The notes: generated from the letters alone by a model not told the origin. 64,000 nucleotides of DNA from an uncultured Tateyamaria sp. (GCF_947494755.1 NZ_CANLVZ010000012.1:1-64000); one strand, 5' to 3'; counted from the stretch's first letter, positions 34,191-43,682 are shown. A program made the numbers and translations.

Positions 34191-34215
34191 GCTTCAGGTT
34201 CAAACAGAAATGCTT
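34191..34215 (-). repeat. IS630 right terminal inverted repeat
   Basis: Read leftward it is AAGCATTTC...AACCTGAAGC, pairing with the left end. It is followed by the second TA copy at 34216-34217. Confidence 0.85.
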
Positions 34216-34733
34216 TAGTCGCGCACTTCGTCCATGGCCACACCCCAAAGCCGCGCTTTGGGCACCCAGCCTTTGTATCCTGCCGAGGACACGCGGCACC
34301 ACTCCAGATCGCATTTGCCAAGGCGGGCAATAACGCCCGCCTCAAGGGCGGCGGTGACGGGGGCCTGGGGTTCGGGGCGGCTGCGCAGGGTCATCATGTC
34401 CTGTTCGATGATCACGGTACGGGTACCCGACAAAAGCGAATAGTGGATCCAGCCGCCAAGGCCATCGCGGTCTTCGACCCGGCGCCAGTGGCCGTGTTCT
34501 GCGGTGATGCGCAGGGGCATGTCGCGGCGTTGAAACACCCAGTCGATACGGTGCGTCAGCGACGGACCACGGCGCACATTGCCTTCGGCGGCCTTGAGCG
34601 AGACAAAGCGGGGCAGAGGCAGGTTCGTAACCGGCCCCACGTCCTGCGCGGCGACGGGTGCAAGCATGCACATCACTGCGCATATCACCGCCGCAAACCG
34701 TCCGGGCAATCCCATCAGAGAAGTTCTGCTCAT
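34215..34733 (-). CDS. Exported SH3-domain protein
   Basis: The 172-residue product begins at the ATG with AAGAGG six bases upstream. It has a signal peptide (MCMLAPVAAQ) and two bacterial SH3-like repeats: FVSLKAAEGNVRRGPS...WRRVEDRDGLGGWIHYSLLSG and MTLRSRPEPQAPV...WCRVSSAGYKGWVPKARLWG. Such domains bind cell-wall peptides or assist envelope proteins. Its last codon GAC is followed by TAA, where the final A comes from the IS element; without the insertion it would end with TAG. Confidence 0.82.
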   Translation of the reverse strand: MSRTSLMGLPGRFAAVICAVMCMLAPVAAQDVGPVTNLPLPRFVSLKAAEGNVRRGPSLTHRIDWVFQRRDMPLRITAEHGHWRRVEDRDGLGGWIHYSLLSGTRTVIIEQDMMTLRSRPEPQAPVTAALEAGVIARLGKCDLEWCRVSSAGYKGWVPKARLWGVAMDEVRD

Positions 34734-34833
34734 CACGCGCCTCTTGAATATGGCCGAGGTTCTTGTGCCTCGTGCTCACATCCGCCACCATGCCATGGAA
34801 ACGGCGCGTACGCCAAGGTCAGGGAGGGCCCAC

Positions 34834-35820
34834 ATGCCAAAGGATCGTCTGAGTGTTGTTGTTACGCGACGGTTGCCCGCCGAGGTTGAGACCCGGTTGA
34901 GTGAGTTGTTCGACGTCACACTGCGCGACAGTGACGCACCCATGACCCGGACGCAGCTTGTGGAGGCGATGAAATCAGCGGATGTGCTGGTGCCCACGAT
35001 CACTGACACGGTTGATGGCGCGATGATCGGGCAGGCGGGGGATCGCCTGAAACTGATCGCGAATTACGGCGCGGGGGTCGACAATATTGATGTGGCCACG
35101 GCCCGCCAGCGCGGCATCCTTGTGTCTAATACGCCGGGCGTTCTGACCGATGATACTGCTGACATGACGATGGGCCTGATCCTCGCCGTCACACGGCGTC
35201 TGCCCGAAGGGCTGGCGGCCATGCAGTCGGGCACATGGGACGGATGGGCACCGACCGCCTTACTTGGGGGCCGTGTTGCGGGCCGTCGTCTGGGCATTCT
35301 GGGCATGGGCCGGATCGGGCAGGCCGTCGCACGGCGCGCCGCCGCATTCGGCATGCAGGTCCACTATCACAACCGCCGCCGTCTGCGCCCGGAGATCGAA
35401 GCGGATCTGGAGGCGACATGGTGGGAAAGCCTCGATCAGATGGTGGCGCGCATGGACGTGTTGTCGATCAACTGCCCGCACACGCCCTCGACCTTTCATC
35501 TGATGAACGCCCGCCGCCTCAAGCTGATGAAAGAGGATGCGGTGATCGTGAACACGTCGCGCGGTGAGGTGATCGACGAAAACGCACTCACCCGGATGCT
35601 GCGCGCGGGCGAGATCGCGGGAGCGGGTCTGGATGTTTACGAAAAGGGCACCGAGGTGAACCCGCGTCTGCGCGAACTGAAAAACGTGGTCCTGTTGCCC
35701 CATATGGGCTCGGCCACCCGCGAAAGCCGGGTCGAGATGGGCGAAAAGGTCATCATCAACATCAAGACCTTCGATGATGGCCACCGCCCGCCCGATCAGG
35801 TTGTGCCATCTATGCTGTAA
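34834..35820 (+). CDS. D-2-hydroxyacid dehydrogenase, glyoxylate/hydroxypyruvate reductase type
   Basis: The 328-residue enzyme starts at the ATG with AGGGAGG upstream. It has the NAD-binding motif LGILGMGRIGQAVARR. The catalytic residues are in VNTSRGEVID (Arg), GLDVYEKGTEVN (Glu) and LLPHMGSATRES (His). The NYGAGVDNIDV segment is typical of glyoxylate reductases. It would reduce glyoxylate or hydroxypyruvate, or oxidise D-glycerate. Nearby genes for a FAD-linked D-hydroxyacid oxidase and a demethylating dehydrogenase support a role in C2/C3 acid metabolism. The exact substrate is not decided by sequence. Confidence 0.85.
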   Translation: MPKDRLSVVVTRRLPAEVETRLSELFDVTLRDSDAPMTRTQLVEAMKSADVLVPTITDTVDGAMIGQAGDRLKLIANYGAGVDNIDVATARQRGILVSNTPGVLTDDTADMTMGLILAVTRRLPEGLAAMQSGTWDGWAPTALLGGRVAGRRLGILGMGRIGQAVARRAAAFGMQVHYHNRRRLRPEIEADLEATWWESLDQMVARMDVLSINCPHTPSTFHLMNARRLKLMKEDAVIVNTSRGEVIDENALTRMLRAGEIAGAGLDVYEKGTEVNPRLRELKNVVLLPHMGSATRESRVEMGEKVIINIKTFDDGHRPPDQVVPSML

Positions 35821-35871
35821 GACCTCGGGGGCGGTCTGTTCCCGAGAGATTTTGACCCAAGGAGAGACCAC

Positions 35872-37659
35872 ATGCGCTTTTGTCTGACTGTTGCTTTTTC
35901 TCTGATCGCGGGGGCTGCGCTGGCCCAACAGACCGCCGATGCGGTACAACCGGAATCCGGCACCGAGGGCGCGGGTGCTGTCCTGTCCGACGCCGCTGCC
36001 GCGTCGCAGGCGGCGAAAGAGGCGGGCACACCGGTCTCTGCCGCGACTTACATGGTCTCGGCGGCGAACCCACTGGCTGTGCAGGCGGGCGTTGATGTGT
36101 TGGCCGAAGGTGGCACCGCAGCGGATGCGCTGGTCGCGGTGCAGACAGTGTTGGGTCTGGTCGAGCCGCAATCTTCGGGTCTGGGCGGAGGCGCGTTTCT
36201 GGTCTGGTACGATGCCGAGGCGGGGGAGTTGACGACACTCGATGCCCGCGAAACCGCGCCCTTGGCGGCCACACCGACACTGTTCCAGACAGACGGCGGC
36301 GAGCCGATGGGCTTTTTCGACGCGGTCGTGGGCGGACGGTCCGTCGGGACGCCCGGCACGCCTGCGTTGTTGCAGTTGGTGCATGACAAGTGGGGCAGTC
36401 AGCCGTGGGAGGGTCTCTTTGACGCGGCTATTGATCATGCCGAGGGCGGCTTTGTCGTCTCGCCCCGTCTCGCCGGGCTGGTGGAGGGCGATGCCGAGCG
36501 TCTGACGGTCGCATCGGATGTCACCGCCGCCTACTTCTATCCAGAAGGCGTGGCGGTGAAGGCGGGCGACACGCTGATCAACGCGGACTATGCCAAGACG
36601 TTGCGCGCTATGGCGGCAGGTGGCGCGGATGCGTTCTATACCGGGCAAATCGCCGAGGATATCGTGGCCACGGTAACAGGCCATGCGTCCAATCCCGGTG
36701 TTCTGTCCGCGGTCGATTTGTCGATCTACGAAGTGAAGGAACGCGCGCCCGTCTGTGCCACCTACCGCGCGCATGAGGTCTGCGGCATGGGGCCTCCGTC
36801 TTCGGGCGCGCTGACGGTCGGGCAAATCCTGGGGATGCTGGACAATTATGATCTGGCCACTTTAGGCGCAGAAAACACCGAAAGCTGGCGATTGATCGGG
36901 GACGCCTCGCGCCTTGCCTTCGCGGATCGGGGACGGTTCATGGCCGACAGTGATTTCGTGCCCATGCCGACGGCGGGGCTGGTGGACCCTGACTATCTCG
37001 CGGCGCGCGCGGCATTGCTGGGCGGGGATACGGCGCTGAGCACGACACCTCCGGGCAATCCCGGCTTTGATCACGCATCGAACTGGGCGGATGATGAAAG
37101 CCTCGAACTGCCCTCGACCTCGCATATCTCCATCGTCGACAGCTTTGGCAACGTTGCCTCGATGACGACCACCATCGAAAACGCGTTCGGCTCGCGGCTG
37201 ATGGTGCATGGCTTCCTGCTGAACAACGAGTTGACGGACTTCAGCTTTCGCACCCATGCCGAAGGGGTACCAATCGCCAATGCGATTGCGCCGGGCAAGC
37301 GGCCCCGCTCGTCCATGTCGCCCACCATCGTGATGAAGGACGGCGCGCCCGTGCTGGCCATCGGGAGCCCCGGCGGCAGCCGCATCATCGGCTATACGGC
37401 AAAGGCCATCATCGCCCATCTTGACTGGGGTATGGACGTGCAGGCGGCCATTGATCTGCCACATGCGGTGAACCGCTTCGGCACGTATGATTTCGAGGAA
37501 GGCACAACTGCTGCCGATCTGGCCCCCGCGCTTGAGGCGATGGGGTTTGAGGTCAACGTGCGCGGCCTCAATTCCGGGCTGCACGCGATCCAGATCGGGC
37601 CGGACGGGCTGAAAGGCGGCGCTGATCCGCGCCGTGAAGGGATTGCACTGGGCGACTGA
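35872..37659 (+). CDS. ggt: Gamma-glutamyltransferase, periplasmic precursor
   Basis: The 595-residue protein has a signal peptide (LIAGAALAQ) and the full GGT layout. The N-terminal large chain holds GGTAADALVAVQTVLGLVEPQSSGLGGGAF. Processing occurs before the catalytic Thr in LPSTSHISIVDSFGN. The small chain has RPRSSMSPTIV and IGSPGGSRIIGY. The enzyme self-cleaves, then hydrolyses or transfers gamma-glutamyl groups from glutathione and related peptides. GGAGAG lies five bases before the start. It is 51 bp after the hydroxyacid dehydrogenase gene. Confidence 0.92.
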   Translation: MRFCLTVAFSLIAGAALAQQTADAVQPESGTEGAGAVLSDAAAASQAAKEAGTPVSAATYMVSAANPLAVQAGVDVLAEGGTAADALVAVQTVLGLVEPQSSGLGGGAFLVWYDAEAGELTTLDARETAPLAATPTLFQTDGGEPMGFFDAVVGGRSVGTPGTPALLQLVHDKWGSQPWEGLFDAAIDHAEGGFVVSPRLAGLVEGDAERLTVASDVTAAYFYPEGVAVKAGDTLINADYAKTLRAMAAGGADAFYTGQIAEDIVATVTGHASNPGVLSAVDLSIYEVKERAPVCATYRAHEVCGMGPPSSGALTVGQILGMLDNYDLATLGAENTESWRLIGDASRLAFADRGRFMADSDFVPMPTAGLVDPDYLAARAALLGGDTALSTTPPGNPGFDHASNWADDESLELPSTSHISIVDSFGNVASMTTTIENAFGSRLMVHGFLLNNELTDFSFRTHAEGVPIANAIAPGKRPRSSMSPTIVMKDGAPVLAIGSPGGSRIIGYTAKAIIAHLDWGMDVQAAIDLPHAVNRFGTYDFEEGTTAADLAPALEAMGFEVNVRGLNSGLHAIQIGPDGLKGGADPRREGIALGD

Positions 37660-37687
37660 GCCTTGTTGCCAAGGGGAGACGACGGAT

Positions 37688-39103
37688 ATGGCGCAAGCGA
37701 TTGATCTGCCACGCAATGAGGACGGGATTGCGACCGCACTCGGGGTGCTGAAACAGCAATTCGGGGATCGGTTTCACACCGGGCAGGCCATGCGCGACCA
37801 GCATGCGCACACGACCACCTATATCCGCGCGCAGGCCCCGGATGCGGTGGTTTTTCCGACCTCGACCCAAGAGGTGTCCGACATCGTCAAGGTCTGCGCG
37901 ACGCACCGTGTGCCCGTCATTCCCTACGGCACCGGCACCTCGCTTGAGGGGCATGTGAACGCGCCTGCCGGGGGGATTTCGGTGGATCTGACCCAGATGG
38001 ATCAGATCGTGTGCGTCAACAACGAGGATCTGGATTGCGTCGTACAACCTGGCGTGACGCGCGAACAGCTCAACACCTATCTGCGCGATCGCGGCCTCTT
38101 CTTTCCGATTGATCCGGGTGCCAATGCCTCGCTTGGGGGCATGGCCTCGACCCGTGCATCCGGCACCAACGCGGTGCGCTACGGGACGATGAAGGACAAC
38201 GTGCTGAGCCTTGAGGCGGTGATGGCGGATGGTCGCGTGATCCGCACGGCGCAGCGGGCGAAGAAGACGTCCGCCGGCTATGATTTGACCCGGCTGCTGA
38301 TCGGGTCCGAAGGCACGTTGGGGCTGATCACCGAGATCACGCTGAAATTGCAGGGCATCCCCGAGGCGATCTCGGCAGCACGCATGTCGTTCCCGTCGAT
38401 CGATGCGGCCTGTCAGGCGGTGATGACGACGATTCAATACGGCATCCCGGTTGCCCGGATCGAGCTGATGGACGCGCTGAACGTGCGCGCGGCCAATGCC
38501 TATGCGGGGCTGGATTTGCCTGAAACACCGCTGTTGCTGCTGGAATTTCACGGCTCGGACAACGGGGTGAAAGAACAGGCCGAGATGTTCGGCTCCATCG
38601 CCGAAGACGCGGGTGGGACGGATTTCGCCACCACCGCAACGGCGGAAGAGCGGAACAAGCTGTGGAAGGCGCGCCACGATCTTTATTGGGCGACGCTGCA
38701 ACTGCGCCCCGGTGCGCAGGGCATTTCCACGGATGTGTGCGTGCCGATTTCGCGGCTCGCAGAGGCCGTGACAGGCGCGCAGGCCAAGGCCGAAGAATTG
38801 GGTCTGTTGGCACCCATCGTGGGGCATGTGGGGGACGGGAATTTCCATTCACTGGTGCTGATCGACATGGAGGATGCGGGTGAGGTCGCCCGCGCCGAGG
38901 AATTCACTGCCTATCTCGCGGATGAGGCGATCCGCATGGATGGCACCTGCACCGGGGAGCACGGGATCGGGCAGGGCAAGATGCCCTACCTCGTCAAGGA
39001 ACTTGGCGCAGCGACGGAATACATGGCTGCCATCAAGGGGGCGCTTGATCCGCACAATATCATGAACCCCGGCAAGATTTTTGCGCCTCGCGGAGGCACG
39101 TAG
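37688..39103 (+). CDS. FAD-linked D-2-hydroxyacid dehydrogenase (D-lactate dehydrogenase/GlcD type)
   Basis: The 471-residue enzyme has the PCMH FAD-binding part (VVFPTSTQEVSDIVKVC, VIPYGTGTSLEGH, DPGANASLGGMASTRASGTNAVRYG). The C-terminal FAD-oxidase domain has GHVGDGNFHSL with the active-site His, then GTCTGEHGIGQGK and HNIMNPGKIF. It oxidises D-lactate or a related D-2-hydroxyacid with FAD, passing electrons to cytochrome c or quinone. The ATG at 37688 with GGGGAGAC upstream is the better start. It begins 28 bases after ggt, so both are probably one transcript. Confidence 0.88.
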   Translation: MAQAIDLPRNEDGIATALGVLKQQFGDRFHTGQAMRDQHAHTTTYIRAQAPDAVVFPTSTQEVSDIVKVCATHRVPVIPYGTGTSLEGHVNAPAGGISVDLTQMDQIVCVNNEDLDCVVQPGVTREQLNTYLRDRGLFFPIDPGANASLGGMASTRASGTNAVRYGTMKDNVLSLEAVMADGRVIRTAQRAKKTSAGYDLTRLLIGSEGTLGLITEITLKLQGIPEAISAARMSFPSIDAACQAVMTTIQYGIPVARIELMDALNVRAANAYAGLDLPETPLLLLEFHGSDNGVKEQAEMFGSIAEDAGGTDFATTATAEERNKLWKARHDLYWATLQLRPGAQGISTDVCVPISRLAEAVTGAQAKAEELGLLAPIVGHVGDGNFHSLVLIDMEDAGEVARAEEFTAYLADEAIRMDGTCTGEHGIGQGKMPYLVKELGAATEYMAAIKGALDPHNIMNPGKIFAPRGGT

Positions 39104-39285
39104 CGCCAGAAAGATGACGCGACGCGCGGCTTTGGTACGCTCTGCGGCCGTCCTGCCGCGCTGATCTGCTTAATGACACACGCGACCCGGAGTCGTTTTT
39201 GTCTACTGAGCGGTCGGCTTGCTCGCGCGGGTTTGTCGCGCATTTTCTAGTAATGGCTCAACAGGTTTTTGAGGGATTCGGGGAC

Positions 39286-41787
39286 ATGAAAACGCATGTG
39301 AAGGCGCTTGTGGTCGGCGGTGGCGCTGTGGGCACGTCGATTGCCTACCATCTGGCCCGCGCGGGCTGGGATGATGTGATGCTTCTCGAGCGGGACGAGT
39401 TGACGTCCGGCTCCACCTGGCACGCGGCTGGCCTGCTGCCCTATTTCAACATGTCCTACGCCACGACCCACATCCACGACTACTCGATCAAGTTCTACAA
39501 GACACTTGAGGAAGAGACTGGGCTGAACGCCGGTTTCGCCGTTGTCGGCAACCTGCGCATGGCCCAGACGGACGAGCGTATGGACGAATACATGCTCTAT
39601 GCCTCGACCGCCGAGACCTGCGGGGTGCCTTATGAGTTCATGACCCCCGACCAGATCAAGGCGAAGTGGCCCCTGATCCGCACCGAGGATCTGAAGGGCG
39701 CGCTGTATCACCAGACCGACGGCTATATTAATCCCGCAGATGTCACCATGGCGATGGCCAAGGGGGCGCGGCAGCGCGGCGTGATGATCGAACGGAAGTG
39801 GCAGGCGGACGCTTTTCACTGGAATGGCGAGGCCTGGGAGGTCACCGTCACCAAGATGGTCGAAAAAGGCGGCAACCTGATCCCCTCGGACGAGCAGCAG
39901 GTGATCACCGCCGAACATGTCGTCACCGCCAGCGGTAACCATGCACAGCGCACCGCCAAGATGCTGGGCATCAAGATGCCTGCCATCCCCGTCGAACACC
40001 AGTTCATCGTGATGGAGCAGGACCCCGAGTTGGTGAAGTTTCGCGCCGAGGGCAATGTGGAACATCCCGTCATTCGCGATGCGGACGCGCAGTCCTATGT
40101 CCGCGAGGAACGCGGCGGCTGGATTTTGGGGGTATATGAGAAAAACGCGCCTGCGCGGTTTGAATATGGCGTGCCGGACAGCTTCCGCGCCGACCTCTTC
40201 CAGCTGGATCTTGAGCGGATCGAAGAGCAGTACATGGCGATGATCCACCGGATTCCGTCTTGCGAGGACTCGGGCCTAAAGGACGATTTCAACGGGCCGA
40301 TCTGTTACACGCCGGACGGCAACCCGCTGGTCGGCCCCGCGCCAGGCTTGCGCAACATGTGGCTGGCTGAGGGCTTTTCCTTTGGGATCACGGCCGCCGG
40401 TGGCACGGGGTACTACCTTGCGCAGCTGATGGTGGACGGAGAGGCCGAGATCGACATGGCTTCGCTTGATCCCAAACGTTACGGCGACTGGATGACGACC
40501 GAGTTCGCGGCGCGCAAGAACGAGGAGTGTTACGACCACGTCTATATCCTGCACCATCCCGACGAAGAGCGACCCGCCTGCCGCCCCCTGCGCACCTCGC
40601 CCGCCTATGACCGTCAGGCGGCCAAGGGCGCGCAGTTTGGGTTCGTGAACGGGTGGGAGCGGCCTAATTACTATGGGCCAATCGACGCGCCCGAGAACTT
40701 CGACCATGATACGCGGTCGTTCCGCCGTGGCGGGTGGTGGCAATATGCGGTGGAGGAGGCTAGGGCGATCCGTGAGGGCGTCGGCCTGATCGACGCGACG
40801 GCCTTTACCAAACATGTGGTCAAAGGGCCCGGCGCGACCGCGTTTCTGGATTGGTTCACCTGCAACAAGCTGCCCTCGGTGGGGCGCATCAACCTGACCT
40901 ATGCGCTGACGGGCGCGGGTACGACGCGGACGGAATATACCATCGTGCGCATTGCGCAGGACGAATATTACCTCGTGAGCGCGGGGGCCTGGACGGCCTA
41001 TGACAGTGATTATCTGCGCAAGGCGATTGAGGATAAAGCGCCCGAGTTTGGTTATATTGAGTGCCATGACGTAACAACCCAATGGGGTGTGTTCGCAATT
41101 GCCGGGCCGAAGTCACGCGATGTGCTGAACGCGCTGGTCAAGGACGGCGATCCGTCGACTGTCCTGTCCAACAAGCGGTTCCCGTGGCTGACAATGCGCA
41201 ATATCGAGTTGGGGATGTGCCCGGTGCGCGCGATCCGCGTGGCCTATACCGGTGAGCTGGGCTGGGAGTTGCACCACCCGATTGAGATGCAGAATTACCT
41301 TTGGGATCAACTGCTTGCCGCCGGAGAGCCACACGGCATGAAGCTGGTCGGGGCGCGGGCGCAGAACTGGTTGCGGCAGGAGAAATCCTATCGCGCCTTC
41401 GGGACCGAGTTGGGCCGGGATGCGACGCCTTTGGAGGCGGATCTGCCCCGCTTTGTGGACCTCAGCAAGGACTTCCACGGCAAGGCGGCGATGGAGGCGC
41501 TTGGCGTGCGTTCGAAATGCGTGACCGTTTTGATCGACGGGCCAGAGGATGCGGACCCATGGGGGCGCGAGGTGCTCTATCACGGCGACACGCGTGTGGG
41601 TCGTTTGACCTCGGGCGGGTATTCCGTGGCTTTCGGCAAGTCCATCGGGATGGGCTATGTCAGCCCCGATCTGGCGGTGCCGGGCACCAAGTTGAAGGTA
41701 AAGATGCTGGACCAGATGTGGGACGCCGAGATTGTCGTCGACAGTCCCTACGACCCCAAGAACGAGACGATCCGCAAGGATGGATAA
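39286..41787 (+). CDS. FAD-dependent demethylating dehydrogenase (DAO plus GcvT domains, dimethylglycine/sarcosine type)
   Basis: An 833-residue protein built as in dimethylglycine and sarcosine dehydrogenases. An N-terminal DAO domain has the dinucleotide motif ALVVGGGAVGTSIAYHLA and STWHAAGLL, the covalent-FAD His region, then a linker. A C-terminal GcvT tetrahydrofolate-binding domain follows (GVGLIDATAFTKHVVKGPGA, VRAIRVAYTGELGWELH, and ending YDPKNE). It oxidises N-methyl groups and transfers the C1 unit to folate. I use the ATG at 39286; an in-frame ATG at 39253 would add 11 residues. Confidence 0.86.
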   Translation: MKTHVKALVVGGGAVGTSIAYHLARAGWDDVMLLERDELTSGSTWHAAGLLPYFNMSYATTHIHDYSIKFYKTLEEETGLNAGFAVVGNLRMAQTDERMDEYMLYASTAETCGVPYEFMTPDQIKAKWPLIRTEDLKGALYHQTDGYINPADVTMAMAKGARQRGVMIERKWQADAFHWNGEAWEVTVTKMVEKGGNLIPSDEQQVITAEHVVTASGNHAQRTAKMLGIKMPAIPVEHQFIVMEQDPELVKFRAEGNVEHPVIRDADAQSYVREERGGWILGVYEKNAPARFEYGVPDSFRADLFQLDLERIEEQYMAMIHRIPSCEDSGLKDDFNGPICYTPDGNPLVGPAPGLRNMWLAEGFSFGITAAGGTGYYLAQLMVDGEAEIDMASLDPKRYGDWMTTEFAARKNEECYDHVYILHHPDEERPACRPLRTSPAYDRQAAKGAQFGFVNGWERPNYYGPIDAPENFDHDTRSFRRGGWWQYAVEEARAIREGVGLIDATAFTKHVVKGPGATAFLDWFTCNKLPSVGRINLTYALTGAGTTRTEYTIVRIAQDEYYLVSAGAWTAYDSDYLRKAIEDKAPEFGYIECHDVTTQWGVFAIAGPKSRDVLNALVKDGDPSTVLSNKRFPWLTMRNIELGMCPVRAIRVAYTGELGWELHHPIEMQNYLWDQLLAAGEPHGMKLVGARAQNWLRQEKSYRAFGTELGRDATPLEADLPRFVDLSKDFHGKAAMEALGVRSKCVTVLIDGPEDADPWGREVLYHGDTRVGRLTSGGYSVAFGKSIGMGYVSPDLAVPGTKLKVKMLDQMWDAEIVVDSPYDPKNETIRKDG

Positions 41788-41796
41788 GTGCCGGTC

Positions 41797-41830
41797 GGGC
41801 GGTTCTGTTTGCCGATTGGCAAATGCGCCC
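41797..41830. terminator. Stem-loop between convergent genes
   Basis: An inner stem TTTGCC/GGCAAA (41808-41813, 41818-41823) is enclosed by GGGCG/CGCCC (41797-41801, 41826-41830) with small mismatches, in the 54-bp gap between two convergent genes. It could serve both as a terminator; no long T-run is present. Confidence 0.45.
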
Positions 41831-41841
41831 GCCCACCGACC

Positions 41842-42609
41842 CTAACGTAGCGTGCGCCGCTCCAGCCATGCCTCCCACGCCGCCGTCGATCCGTTGAACG
41901 CGTTGATATCAATGGCGCCCGGCGTGTTGGGCAGCGTCCCTGTCGAGGTGTACTGCCAGAACGTCCACTTTTGGCCCGGGAAAGCCTCGGCAGGAGTTTT
42001 GGCGGTGGTGCGCAGCCAGAACTCGGTGTTGCGGAAGGCCGCCAGCTCGTTCTCCTTATAGAACCGTGGCGTTGTGTAGATGATCGGCGCTTGGCCATAA
42101 TGTGCCTGCACGATGTTGATCCAGCGTTGCATTTCATCGCGCACCGTGGCGGCAGCGGGTCGCCGCTGGCAGGTGGGTGAAAACGGGTTCCATTCCATGT
42201 CCAGCACCGGGGGCAATGTGCCACGTGTGCGGGGCACGGTGTCGATAAAGAACTGCGCCTGTACCTCCGGAGACGTGCAGAAATAGTAGAAATGGTAGGC
42301 TCCTCGTTTGATGCCAGCCTGCGCCGCCCCGGCCCAGTGATCCTTGAACTTGATGTCCAGCAGGTCGCCGCCTTCGGTTGCTTTGAGGAATACAAATTCA
42401 ATGCCGACGGCTTTGGCGCGTGGCCAGTCTACAAAGGTCTGGAACCGCGCGGCGTCCATACCACGCACGGGAAAAGTCGTGGGCTGACGGCCCGAAAACC
42501 GCACCGGGTCGCTGTCGCCGATCACCATGGGCCCGGAAAAGGGCGTGGGGGCCGGGGTGCTGGTGCAGGCGGCCAGGAGGGCAAGGGCGGCGATGACGCG
42601 TTTGAACAT
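41842..42609 (-). CDS. GH25 muramidase lipoprotein
   Basis: The 255-residue product has a lipobox (LALLAACTS) and a GH25 lysozyme fold. It starts VRGMDAARFQTFVDW, then FVFLKATEGGDLLD, a DMEWNPF segment with catalytic Asp and Glu, IIYTTPRFYKEN, and WTFWQYTSTGTLPN near the end. GH25 enzymes cut the beta-1,4 bond in peptidoglycan. The ATG at 42609 with AAGGGA upstream is chosen. It follows the DAO oxidase gene by 17 bases, as the last of a leftward three-gene run. Confidence 0.85.
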   Translation of the reverse strand: MFKRVIAALALLAACTSTPAPTPFSGPMVIGDSDPVRFSGRQPTTFPVRGMDAARFQTFVDWPRAKAVGIEFVFLKATEGGDLLDIKFKDHWAGAAQAGIKRGAYHFYYFCTSPEVQAQFFIDTVPRTRGTLPPVLDMEWNPFSPTCQRRPAAATVRDEMQRWINIVQAHYGQAPIIYTTPRFYKENELAAFRNTEFWLRTTAKTPAEAFPGQKWTFWQYTSTGTLPNTPGAIDINAFNGSTAAWEAWLERRTLR

Positions 42610-42626
42610 GAATGTCCCTTTCGTGA

Positions 42627-43682
42627 TCAGAATCGGGCGGGAGAGAGGGCGGTGATGACATCTGCGTCCACGGCGCAAGCATGACCCAGAGCGAGGTCGG
42701 CAACAAGCTGGCTCGCGGCGGGGGCCGTGGAAAATCCGTATCCGCCTTGGCCCGCACACCAAATGAATGAGTGGTTGGCCGGGTCTGGCCCCAATACCAG
42801 CGTGCGATCCGGTGCAAAGCTACGCAAACCGGCCCAGGTGGTTTCGACACGGGAAACGGGTGTGGTGACGTGCTGGCCGTATCGGTCCAGCCCTTCGGCG
42901 ATGACCATGTCTTCGGCCCACGCGTCCTGCGCAGCTATCGGGTCTTCGTCCGCAGGGGAGACGAGCAGTTTGCCCGCATCCGGTTTGGCATACCATGTCT
43001 CGCCCACGCCGAAAAAGATCGGCCAGCCTGACACGTCGTGCCCGCCCGGTGCCGGTATCCGCGCCATCGAGCGGCGCATCGGGGTGATCCCTACGGGCTT
43101 GATCCCGGCCATCTCTGCAATCGTGTCGGCCCACGCGCCTGCTGCATTTACCAGCGTACGGGCTGTGAGCTGGTCCGTTCCGTATTGCACTGTCCAATGC
43201 CGGGCATGGCTGATTGCGTGGACCGGTTGGCCCGTGATGATCCGGCCCCCGTTCGCGCGCAGATGTCTCGCAAAGTCCTGTATCATCCGGTCGGTGTCGA
43301 TGTCTTGCGCCCCGTTGTGATAGGCGGCGCGGGTGATGGTGTCGTTCAGGATCGGCACATGCGCCCGTGCGGTATCGACCGAAATCTCCTGCGTTTGCAG
43401 CGCTTTCAGGTCAGCGTCAAAGCCCGCATCCTCACCCGCACGGCCAAGCAGAAGAAAACCTCGTGGGCTGAGATACGGCTGGTGAAATGCCGCACTGGCG
43501 CGGTTGAGCGCCACAACGGACGGGCAGCCATAGTTTTCTTCAAACAGCGCGGCAGAGCGGCCAGAGGCGTGATAGCCAAGCACGCTTTCGGCCTCGATCA
43601 ATGTGACGGTGGCGTGTTCGGACAGGCGCGCAGCGGCAGAGACGCCGGCGATCCCGCCGCCGATGACGATGACGTCCCTCAT
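42627..43682 (-). CDS. FAD-dependent amine/amino-acid oxidase (DAO family)
   Basis: The 351-residue protein opens with the dinucleotide motif VIVIGGGIAGVSAAARLSEH and has LGYHASGRSAALFEENYG, typical of D-arginine dehydrogenase-like DAO enzymes. It ends with the FAD-contact IWCAGQGGYGFSTAPAASQ. It probably oxidises a D-amino acid or secondary amine. It overlaps the aldo/keto reductase stop by four bases (ATGA at 43679-43682), so both are translated together. Confidence 0.83.
   Translation of the reverse strand: MRDVIVIGGGIAGVSAAARLSEHATVTLIEAESVLGYHASGRSAALFEENYGCPSVVALNRASAAFHQPYLSPRGFLLLGRAGEDAGFDADLKALQTQEISVDTARAHVPILNDTITRAAYHNGAQDIDTDRMIQDFARHLRANGGRIITGQPVHAISHARHWTVQYGTDQLTARTLVNAAGAWADTIAEMAGIKPVGITPMRRSMARIPAPGGHDVSGWPIFFGVGETWYAKPDAGKLLVSPADEDPIAAQDAWAEDMVIAEGLDRYGQHVTTPVSRVETTWAGLRSFAPDRTLVLGPDPANHSFIWCAGQGGYGFSTAPAASQLVADLALGHACAVDADVITALSPARF

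Larger units (their letters stand above)
33163..34215. mobile_element. IS630-family insertion sequence, 1053 bp, TA target duplication
   Basis: Imperfect 25-bp terminal inverted repeats (33163-33187 and 34191-34215, 18 of 25 matching) enclose a transposase of the IS630 DDE type. A TA dinucleotide flanks each end (33161-33162, 34216-34217), as IS630 duplicates TA. The flanks restore GAC-TA-GTC, so the target was CTAG, the preferred site of IS630. The insertion lies exactly at the stop codons of two convergent genes. The transposase carries an amber codon, so this copy is probably not able to move by itself. Confidence 0.9.
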
